Of a DNA stretch of 12,412 nucleotides, positions 1-6,163 are shown one piece after another. Both the position numbers and the translations under genes were made by a program. Location of the stretch: assembly GCA_946621045.1 (NCBI GenBank), contig CAMOOA010000024.1:1-12412 (forward strand). The letters run 5' to 3'. Within the stretch, counting starts at the first letter, position 1. The number at the start of each line of letters is the position of its first letter. A model generated the notes under the pieces. The model did no database searches, was not told the origin of the DNA, and saw nothing but the letters and a program-made list of their open reading frames with translations. The DNA comes from an uncultured Erysipelotrichaceae bacterium. Lineage in GTDB: Bacteria > Bacillota_I > Bacilli_A > Erysipelotrichales > Erysipelotrichaceae.

Positions 1-158
1 TGTGCATTCTTCGTGGCTGACTTCTTCACTGTGGAAGGAAGTGTCGCGCCTTCCGGATTGCTTGCGGCAGCCGCAAGCGTGAACTCAAAGCTGTCACTGT
101 CATTCCACTCACGTCCGCTCAGGATCTTCTTCACACTGACTGCTTTCTCTGTGCTTCC
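1..158 (-). repeat. Partial second copy of the 366-bp isopeptide repeat, cut by window edge
   Basis: Bases 1-95 match bases 367-461 (offset 366) at 93 of 95 positions, differing only at 56 and 61. The match continues with more differences to about base 146. The protein repeats KAVSVKKILSGR, with REWND in place of RDWKD. The second copy is cut by the window edge, so the array probably continues to the left. Confidence 0.92.
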
Positions 159-3100
159 GGCAGTATAGGTATTTGTCACTTCCACCTGGCCGCTTTCCGG
201 ATCGGCTGTTGCGGTCAGTGCGCCGGTTCCGTCATTGGTCACTGTGATCGTGATTTCCTTTGCGCCGGTGTCATAGGTCACACCGCTGGTATTTCCTTTC
301 GTCTCTGTGATCGTGAACTTGTAGGTTCCGGCTTTTGTGAAGGTGATCGGATCGAATGTTACGGTCTGTGCATTCTTCGTGGCTGACTTCTTCACTGTGG
401 AAGGAAGTGTCGCGCCTTCCGAATTGTTTGCGGCAGCCGCAAGCGTGAACTCAAAGCTGTCCGTATCCTTCCAATCACGTCCGCTGAGGATCTTCTTCAC
501 ACTGACTGCTTTGCTGGTAGTACCCTTAGTGTAGGTGTTCGTTATAGTGTCATTTTCCGGACTGTATGTTACAGTCCCGATATATCTTCCATCTCTTTCT
601 TCTACGGTCACATTAACCGTAACATCTCCACTCTTTGTCCAACCGCCTTCCCAGTTACTGGTTTCACTGATTTTGTATTGATATGTTTTATTAACATCTG
701 CAGCACTCCATATGATTGCGCCAAACATGCCCTTGCCTGCAGAAGTTAATGTGATAGTTTCGGCACCTAAAGCAGGCATTGGCGCTCCCTCAGTCAATTG
801 ACTTAGTTTGAAGGTTGCGGGACGATTTCCCTTCGGCCATGTACTGTCCGCACCCAGTGCTTTGATAATTCCAAGTGTAGTGTCTCCTTTGTATCTGCGC
901 TGTGTTCTGAAGAAATGCCATTCCGAACTTGTCTGTTTGAAGGTATTTCCGGTAGCAACCCAGCCCGTTCCGGATCCGCTTACTTCCTCAACATATGCAT
1001 TAGGCGCAAGAAACAATCCTGCAGGACCGCTTTCAAATTCCACCCTTGTCGCCTCATATGCATTGAAAACAACATGATCCAGAATGTGGGTTTCGACTAT
1101 GCTGTTTTGTTCAGGATCTCCTCCATTTCCGCCTGTATTGGAATCCAGATTTTCTACTACCGGATCCAATCCCCCATTCTCATTTCGTCTGTAAACAGAA
1201 ACGACTTCTTTTGCGAGAGTCACTTTATTACCGGGAATATTGAATACGATGGTCTGTCCCTCTAGTTTTTTGATATTCCATCCCGGCGAACTGAAATCCA
1301 GGTTTGTCGCATCAATATAAATTGTCTTATTATCCGGAAAACTCGTAGTGTCAATTGTTCTTTGTGAATCATACTCCATTTTGACGCTCGGTTTATTACG
1401 GTAGGTAATTGAGGAATCTTTCAATTTGGCAATAAGTCCGTCAACATATGCTTTCACATTCTCTCTTGATGTTGGAATAACTGTGACATCACATGCGTTT
1501 ATATCATCTTGATGAATCTTGTCTTCTGCCTCATCGGATGCTTTATGTATATAAGGATTTTCTTTGTTACTCGGGGTATGAATATCCGGATCTACATAAA
1601 CCTTGCTTGTAAAATGAATTTTGTTGTATTCCCCGGCATAGAAAGGCATTATCTCTGACACACCGCCGTTTGCGGCCAAATCAATTCCTGCGACTGTATC
1701 TTCTGTGTATTTATTTACCGCAAAATTCGTCTCTGAATGCTCGTTTCTGATAAATTCATTCGCAACAACGCCATACTCTGCTCCTTCTCCCAGAACATCA
1801 TACGGTGTAATTGCATCATCATAGCTTGCTTCGGTCAGTCTGACAAAATGAGTGATAACGGTTACTTTCCCTGTATCATCTATATCAACATTGGTTCCTT
1901 CAGCTCTGCCTGTGTCATAACTGGCGGTATAGTAATTATTCCCAATCTTTACCGGATATCCTTCTTTTACCTCTTTGCCGCTCTGCGTCAGCTTCAGCGT
2001 AAATTTTTCATTGCCGGTGATGACATTTCCTTCCGGATGCGTGGTCCAGTTGAAGGTATTGGATGTCTGATCCTCAAGAAGATATGTGATCAGCTTCTTT
2101 CCGTCTGCCGCTCTCTCTGTCCGGAACGATTCGGCTGCGGAGATATCTTCAATCGTGATTTTGTCAATATTTGTTGTTTTGTGCACAGCCTCCGCATAAA
2201 GAATGATTCCGGAAGGATCTGCCGCAGGATCAACCACAACCGTCACCTGATACTTCTTTTTATATGCCGCATAGAGGGCAATATCCGTCTTCGTGCCGGT
2301 AATGACATCCCCCTCTTTCTGCTCGCTGTAAACATTCTGCCAGAAGTCATAGCCGTCCAGGGTGTCTGTACCCATACTGGATACCTGATCAAGGCTGGCC
2401 GGGATCTGTTCTGCGGTATTTGCCTTGTATAAACGGACATCGCTCGTATACATGGTCGGATCATAATGCAGACTTCCGTCCTTGATATCGGCGCCTTTGT
2501 CATCCACCAGCTGGAACGGAGTCTCACCGGAGATGGTATGCGTAAAGGTACCGGCGCTGTTGGCAGCCGCCGCATCATCCTGGCTGACTGGTTCGATTCT
2601 GTAGGCAACCAGTTTATTGTTGTTATAAAGGCGTACACGGAAGAAATATGCATCCTTTGCGGTATCCATATTTCCTACCGCAGGATTCAGTTCCGCCTGA
2701 GATATGCTGGGTTCGTGCTTTTTATAGAAGGATACCGAAATATCATGATTCTTTCCGTCATCCTTCTTTCTGGTAAATGTCGTTGTCATCTCCAGCTGAC
2801 CGATACCGTCCGCAATCACAGAAGAGGAAGAAAACAGGTCTTTTGTGAGGTCGCTGTTCTGCGTCCCGCGGATGGTATTTTCGTTGTATCGGACAATCGA
2901 CGCATCGGTGCTGGTGATCGCCGTAAGAAGATCATTCGTACCGGTCACCACCTGTGTGGAAACCGTCTCACTGCCGGAATAATAGTACGGTGTTGTCCCG
3001 AGGCTCTGACCATTCAGCTCATAGAATACGATCGGTTCTGAAAGACCGGAGCCGGTCGTGACAGTATGAAGCGCATAATAGGACTTCCCGTCCCGCACCA

Positions 3101-4976
3101 TTTTGACAAGCAGCCGGTAGTCAGACGGAACCTTGGTCACAGCGGATCCGTCCGCTTCCCTGAACTCGGTTTTGATTTTGAGATCGGGAATCTTCGTAAG
3201 CGTAATTGTGCCGGTGCTGTCTTCACTTGTCGATGAGACCTTATACCGGTTGGCAGCACTTTCGTTTCCGAACGCTTCCCGGTTATTGTTGTTTCCGTCG
3301 ATGATATCCGTGTAGCTCTCTGTGGCCGATGACACATGGACAAGCTCATTGGTGACAGTATCTCCGGACTGATAGACACTGGTTTTGCCTGCGTCTGTCT
3401 TATCACGGTAGCTCGTAATGGAGTTTGTGCCGGTTTCCGGAATTCTCGTGGCGCCGTTCAGCGCGACCGGAGTCATATAATAGTATTTCTTTCCGTCCGG
3501 CTTGGTCAGCGTGGAAAGGAAATACCAGTACTGCGTATAGGCATCATCAAAGGCAACCGCTTTGCCGTCGTCAGCTACCGCAATACTGTATTTGTACGGT
3601 TCCGGCTTTGTGAATGTAAAGGTTGTTTTATTGTCAGAAGAAGAAATGCTCACTATATAGCCGCTGATCACATCGCCGTTCTTGACGATATCACCGCCGG
3701 AAATCGTTCCGCGGTTTTCGTCGTTCTGCTCGATCTGAAGATTTTTCACGAGCTTTATTTCCACGTCCATTCCGGCCGTATAGGAAACAGCAATCGGGGT
3801 GTCATTGGAACGGCTGAAGGTGCTGACAGGTACGGTATATTCCGTGATTCCGTCCAGTGTCACTGATTCGCTTGTGTAATAAGTAACGGAATTACCGCTC
3901 TGGTTTACAGCCTTGACGGCCGCATACAATGAATAGCCGCTTCCGATACTGTCGGCTGCGCCGCCCGGAAACAGATATTCCACTTCATAAACCGGTTTCT
4001 TTACTGCTTTATAATTCCGGTCATCAACCCGTTCATAGGAATAGCCGCCGAAATCCGACGGTTTCGTCATCGCACCGGAACCGTCATAGTACCAGTTAGA
4101 AGACGCATACTCCTTTGTCAGATCTTCCGCACCGGTATATTTTACAAGCGTATAACCGCACCCGGTGGTATCCGCAGTGCCGAAAGACAATTTAGCAATT
4201 CCGTTGTTGTCCGGCTGAACCTTGGCGACTGCCCTGACGTCGTTGCCGTTATGAACCGCAACGTAATAAACATTTCCGACGGATGCCGCAGTATCCCGGG
4301 TCGTGCCGTCTTCCTCTAAGAATTCGATTGTGAAATCCGTATTCGTTTCTCCAAGAAGCACTGTCTCATTCTTATCCTGTTCGGACTGTGCTGTATCATC
4401 GCTGATAATTTCAGTGATTTCCTCCATCTCGGAGATTTCATCTTCCGCGGGTTCTTCACCTTCCTTTTCGGATCCGGCAGCTTCCGCAGTTTCTTCTTCC
4501 TGTTCTGCAGGTGCGGGTTCCGCTTCCTTCAAAGCATAGGAAAATACTGCATCGACCACGTTTGCTTCATCGGCCGTATCGTTATAGAACACTTCTTCAT
4601 CACCATCGGTGATATAGCTTTCCGGGCCGAAGGAAATAACCGTATCGCTGTTCCCTTCCCGCGTGATAAATGCAGTGTTAAAAACATATCCGCTGACTTC
4701 CGGAGCGATATTTTCTGCCGGCGTCTGTCCGGCATATACAGAAGGATCGATACTGACCGCATCGCCGATCACTGATTCGCCGCTTACCGGCACAGCCTTG
4801 ATAATGATCTGAGGAGCGGAAACAGTACTGTTTTCCTCTTCGGTTACAGTCTGTTCTCCGGCTTCTGTTTCCCCGCCGGAGAGATCCGTACCTTCCGCAA
4901 TGACCGGATATATGCTGGTTCCGACCATGCCGAGTGCCGCAAGCAGTGTGAAACTCTTCTTCCAGAACTTTTTCAT
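1..4976 (-). CDS. Giant secreted adhesin/pilin-like protein (gene A), C-terminal end off window
   Basis: The frame is open from ATG at 4976 to the left edge: 1658 codons without a stop, checked triplet by triplet. A strong ribosome binding site sits just upstream. Residues 1-27 form a signal peptide (KKFWKK, hydrophobic core, likely cleavage after V-I-A). Residues about 149-205 are a Glu/Pro/Ala-rich linker. Residues about 206-1057 are Ser/Thr/Tyr-rich and beta-like, with no domain I recognise. Residues about 1058-1360 resemble the choice-of-anchor-A family: an LG..YGVVANEF-like start, LAPNA at 1323-1327 and an SGSGTGW segment. Residues about 1370-1480 look like a divergent Spy0128/FctA pilin isopeptide domain. 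Near-identical 122-residue copies start at 1485 and run off the edge. Such repeats normally form Lys-Asn isopeptide bonds aided by Glu. Inferred role: a stalk-type surface adhesin, probably sortase-anchored, but the anchor is not seen. It is probably its own transcription unit. Confidence 0.95.
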   Translation of the reverse strand, partial: MKKFWKKSFTLLAALGMVGTSIYPVIAEGTDLSGGETEAGEQTVTEEENSTVSAPQIIIKAVPVSGESVIGDAVSIDPSVYAGQTPAENIAPEVSGYVFNTAFITREGNSDTVISFGPESYITDGDEEVFYNDTADEANVVDAVFSYALKEAEPAPAEQEEETAEAAGSEKEGEEPAEDEISEMEEITEIISDDTAQSEQDKNETVLLGETNTDFTIEFLEEDGTTRDTAASVGNVYYVAVHNGNDVRAVAKVQPDNNGIAKLSFGTADTTGCGYTLVKYTGAEDLTKEYASSNWYYDGSGAMTKPSDFGGYSYERVDDRNYKAVKKPVYEVEYLFPGGAADSIGSGYSLYAAVKAVNQSGNSVTYYTSESVTLDGITEYTVPVSTFSRSNDTPIAVSYTAGMDVEIKLVKNLQIEQNDENRGTISGGDIVKNGDVISGYIVSISSSDNKTTFTFTKPEPYKYSIAVADDGKAVAFDDAYTQYWYFLSTLTKPDGKKYYYMTPVALNGATRIPETGTNSITSYRDKTDAGKTSVYQSGDTVTNELVHVSSATESYTDIIDGNNNNREAFGNESAANRYKVSSTSEDSTGTITLTKIPDLKIKTEFREADGSAVTKVPSDYRLLVKMVRDGKSYYALHTVTTGSGLSEPIVFYELNGQSLGTTPYYYSGSETVSTQVVTGTNDLLTAITSTDASIVRYNENTIRGTQNSDLTKDLFSSSSVIADGIGQLEMTTTFTRKKDDGKNHDISVSFYKKHEPSISQAELNPAVGNMDTAKDAYFFRVRLYNNNKLVAYRIEPVSQDDAAAANSAGTFTHTISGETPFQLVDDKGADIKDGSLHYDPTMYTSDVRLYKANTAEQIPASLDQVSSMGTDTLDGYDFWQNVYSEQKEGDVITGTKTDIALYAAYKKKYQVTVVVDPAADPSGIILYAEAVHKTTNIDKITIEDISAAESFRTERAADGKKLITYLLEDQTSNTFNWTTHPEGNVITGNEKFTLKLTQSGKEVKEGYPVKIGNNYYTASYDTGRAEGTNVDIDDTGKVTVITHFVRLTEASYDDAITPYDVLGEGAEYGVVANEFIRNEHSETNFAVNKYTEDTVAGIDLAANGGVSEIMPFYAGEYNKIHFTSKVYVDPDIHTPSNKENPYIHKASDEAEDKIHQDDINACDVTVIPTSRENVKAYVDGLIAKLKDSSITYRNKPSVKMEYDSQRTIDTTSFPDNKTIYIDATNLDFSSPGWNIKKLEGQTIVFNIPGNKVTLAKEVVSVYRRNENGGLDPVVENLDSNTGGNGGDPEQNSIVETHILDHVVFNAYEATRVEFESGPAGLFLAPNAYVEEVSGSGTGWVATGNTFKQTSSEWHFFRTQRRYKGDTTLGIIKALGADSTWPKGNRPATFKLSQLTEGAPMPALGAETITLTSAGKGMFGAIIWSAADVNKTYQYKISETSNWEGGWTKSGDVTVNVTVEERDGRYIGTVTYSPENDTITNTYTKGTTSKAVSVKKILSGRDWKDTDSFEFTLAAAANNSEGATLPSTVKKSATKNAQTVTFDPITFTKAGTYKFTITETKGNTSGVTYDTGAKEITITVTNDGTGALTATADPESGQVEVTNTYTAGSTEKAVSVKKILSGREWNDSDSFEFTLAAAASNPEGATLPSTVKKSATKNA
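159..524 (-). repeat. Complete 122-residue pilin isopeptide (FctA-type) repeat, copy 1
   Basis: This is one full 366-bp unit of the tandem array in gene A, residues 1485-1606. It shows the Spy0128/FctA pattern: a VSVKK strand (Lys1494/1495), then LSGRDW, a TITE segment (Glu1558) and a closing TNTY (Asn1602). In this family a Lys and the closing Asn form an intramolecular isopeptide bond with the Glu as catalyst. Which of the two lysines is used cannot be told from the sequence. Confidence 0.88.
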
Positions 4977-4981
4977 ATCAG

Positions 4982-4989
4982 TTCCCCCT
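4982..4989 (-). promoter_or_regulatory. Ribosome binding site of gene A
   Basis: On the minus strand AGGGGGAA lies five bases before ATG at 4976. It is a strong purine-rich Shine-Dalgarno match and fixes the start codon ahead of the signal peptide. Confidence 0.85.
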
Positions 4990-5013
4990 GTGTCTTTTCC
5001 GAATGCGCTTTTC

Positions 5014-5019
5014 TTTATA
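5014..5019 (-). promoter_or_regulatory. Candidate -10 box for gene A
   Basis: The minus strand reads TATAAA here (or TATATA at 5016-5021), which would give a 5' leader of about 30 bases before the gene A start. No good -35 box lies 16-18 bases upstream; the best is a weak TTTTCA at a 15-base distance. If this is the promoter it may depend on an activator. It directly abuts the palindromes at 5019-5028 and 5038-5051. Confidence 0.4.
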
Positions 5020-5051
5020 TACGCGTATGCTGTATGAAAATACGCGTATTT
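5019..5051. promoter_or_regulatory. Tandem palindromic operator candidate upstream of gene A
   Basis: There are two perfect palindromes with the same core. ATACGCGTAT is at 5019-5028, and a 14-base palindrome AAATACGCGTATTT is at 5038-5051. Their centres are 21 bp apart, two helical turns, so they face the same side of the DNA. They overlap the candidate -10 box and -35 area of gene A. This is typical of a dimeric repressor or activator binding in tandem. The regulator is unknown. Confidence 0.55.
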
Positions 5052-5066
5052 CCGCGCTGATGTTTT

Positions 5067-5079
5067 CCCTATTTTAGGG
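5067..5079. promoter_or_regulatory. Short interrupted palindrome CCCTA-TTT-TAGGG
   Basis: This five-base inverted repeat with a three-base spacer lies upstream of the tandem palindromes. It could be a small operator or chance. It lacks a following T-run on either strand, so it is not a terminator. Confidence 0.2.
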
Positions 5080-5140
5080 TATTAATCCGGCTTTGACTAC
5101 CGTTCTTCCATCATATGCTTACAAATTGCCGGAATTGTCA

Positions 5141-5148
5141 TTTTTTTG
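5141..5148. repeat. Left target-site duplication of the MITE
   Basis: TTTTTTTG directly precedes the left terminal repeat and is identical to bases 5290-5297. Confidence 0.72.
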
Positions 5149-5289
5149 GGCTATTCTCACCGAAAGTGTTGATAGATGTAGACAAATCGCTAAAGTACGC
5201 AGTTGTAAATTGACGTAGGCAAATGGCGAGGGCGTAGAATCCTTATTTTATCAGTCCTCAAACCATCATCATTTATGGTGAGAATAGCC
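5149..5289. mobile_element. MITE-like insertion, 141 bp, possibly ISL3-derived
   Basis: The ends are perfect 13-bp inverted repeats: GGCTATTCTCACC at 5149-5161 and its reverse complement at 5277-5289. With four mismatches the match extends to 25 bp (21 of 25). The element is flanked by a perfect 8-bp direct repeat, TTTTTTTG. It has no room for a transposase and no reading frame of note, so it would need an enzyme supplied elsewhere. Inverted repeats starting GGCT together with an 8-bp duplication fit the ISL3 family; that family call is inference. It sits between the signal peptidase terminator and the gene A promoter region, about 100 bp upstream of the tandem palindromes. Confidence 0.78.
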
Positions 5290-5297
5290 TTTTTTTG
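5290..5297. repeat. Right target-site duplication of the MITE
   Basis: TTTTTTTG directly follows the right terminal repeat and is identical to bases 5141-5148. The low complexity of the T-run is the only reason for caution. Confidence 0.72.
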
Positions 5298-5331
5298 CGA
5301 TTAATACAGTATTTCAGATGCCTGTGATGTC

Positions 5332-5355
5332 AAAAAAAGGATGGTCCCCATATCC
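5332..5355 (-). terminator. Intrinsic terminator after the signal peptidase gene
   Basis: Read on the minus strand, a small hairpin at 5355-5339 (GG, two-base bulge, ATGG, loop GGA, CCAT, CC) is followed at once by seven T at 5338-5332. It starts 28 bases after the stop codon at 5384. It separates this gene from gene A. Confidence 0.7.
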
Positions 5356-5383
5356 TTAATCATGGAAATCATCCCTGTATCTT

Positions 5384-5905
5384 TCACTGCTCTGAGAGTA
5401 CTTTCAGCTGTCCGGCGATCATATGAAACATGATGCCGCAGGCCAGCACCGCAAGCAGATATATTTTTCCCGCAGTACTGGTGATGATCTGGGCAATGCC
5501 GCCCAGCACGGGCGCATGCCATGTCACCTTTCCGATCACCTGATCATAGGTGACCTCAAAGATATCTTCCTGTTCGTTGGCGTCCCCTTTTGTCGTAATC
5601 CGGCCTTCGAGTGTGTTGTTCGAGGTGATCCGGTGGGTGATTACGACATTGTCGCGGTAATAGGCAATGATGTCTTCCTCCTGCAGTTCGGCAGGGTCTG
5701 CCGGCTGTACCACGATCAGGCTGTTTACCGGTATCTCCGGAGACATGCTGGCGCTGACGACGTTATAAACCGATGCCCCGAAGAGTTTCGGAATGCTGAT
5801 CGGAAGCAGCACCGCGAACACTCCGACGATAAGCAGTGTTCCGAGAATTCTGCACAGGATTCCGAGAAACGTATATTTTCGCTTGTTTCTGATATCTTTG
5901 CCCAT
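5384..5905 (-). CDS. SipW-like signal peptidase I (S26B, ER/archaeal type)
   Basis: This membrane serine protease removes signal peptides from exported proteins on the outer face of the membrane. With the ATG at 5905 it has 173 residues, close to the family's size. Residues about 14-38 form the first membrane segment, and the C-terminal segment at about 147-161 forms the second. The catalytic Ser is Ser53 in the S-A-S-M-S-P motif. The ITHRI motif supplies His91 where bacterial-type enzymes have Lys, and a GDAN motif supplies Asp108. Together these mark the SipW/S26B branch. An in-frame TTG at 5935 would add ten residues; I prefer the ATG, which has a weak GGA six bases upstream and a Lys/Arg-rich cytoplasmic start. 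SipW-type enzymes are often dedicated to a few neighbouring substrates, so the giant proteins here are candidates, but that is inference. A terminator follows. Confidence 0.94.
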   Translation of the reverse strand: MGKDIRNKRKYTFLGILCRILGTLLIVGVFAVLLPISIPKLFGASVYNVVSASMSPEIPVNSLIVVQPADPAELQEEDIIAYYRDNVVITHRITSNNTLEGRITTKGDANEQEDIFEVTYDQVIGKVTWHAPVLGGIAQIITSTAGKIYLLAVLACGIMFHMIAGQLKVLSEQ

Positions 5906-5970
5906 ACTATATCCGCTGTATATTTTCTTCCGCAACCGGTCCGGATGTCAATCTCACCCGCCCGGGATTC

Positions 5971-6027
5971 AAAGAAAGAGTCCGGCTCCCTGTGCATTCG
6001 GGAGTAACAGAGCCGGGCTCTTTCGCT
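5971..6027 (-). terminator. Strong hairpin, probable terminator of gene B
   Basis: Arms at 5975-5988 (AAAGAGTCCGGCTC) and 6010-6023 pair over 14 bases around a 21-base loop. There is one C-A mismatch in minus-strand RNA, and the same position is a U-G wobble in plus-strand RNA. On the minus strand the stem is followed by CTTTCTTTG, a modest T-rich tail. It lies about 140 bp past the gene B stop codon. It may act in both directions. Confidence 0.6.
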
Positions 6028-6163
6028 TTGCGGACAGCCTGTGACTGACTGGATCACCGGCTGCCTGATAAATTCGGGATTCTGTGTAAGGACTGTTTAT
6101 TCAGTTTCTGACGACTCCCGGGCAGATTGTCTGCGGTACGGACTGCTCTCATAAACCATGCGT
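6028..6163. other. Gene B 3' untranslated region, nothing firm
   Basis: This 136-bp stretch lies between the gene B stop codon and the hairpin. It holds only a small GCAGA-TTG-TCTGC inverted repeat at 6122-6134 with no T-run. I see no gene here. Confidence 0.5.

Noticed and set aside
1737..2432. Plus-strand open frame of 231 codons opposite gene A
   Set aside because: Antisense register shadow of gene A, with Cys/Ile-rich composition untypical of a real protein.
5149..5296. The 13-bp inverted repeat plus T-run as a long-range terminator or structured RNA
   Set aside because: The loop would exceed 110 bases, and the exact 8-bp direct repeats outside both arms are better explained by transposition.
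5906..5935. TTG start ten codons upstream for the signal peptidase
   Set aside because: No convincing ribosome binding site before the TTG; the ATG at 5905 gives a normal cytoplasmic start and family-like length.
5946..5951. TTGACA (minus strand) as the -35 box of the signal peptidase gene
   Set aside because: A perfect -35 hexamer, but no -10 sequence at 16-18 bases; the nearest AT-rich hexamers are 19-23 bases away. Promoter left uncalled.
5423..6007. Plus-strand open frame of 194 codons opposite the signal peptidase
   Set aside because: In register with the peptidase codons and crosses the terminator hairpin; the sense strand carries catalytic motifs.
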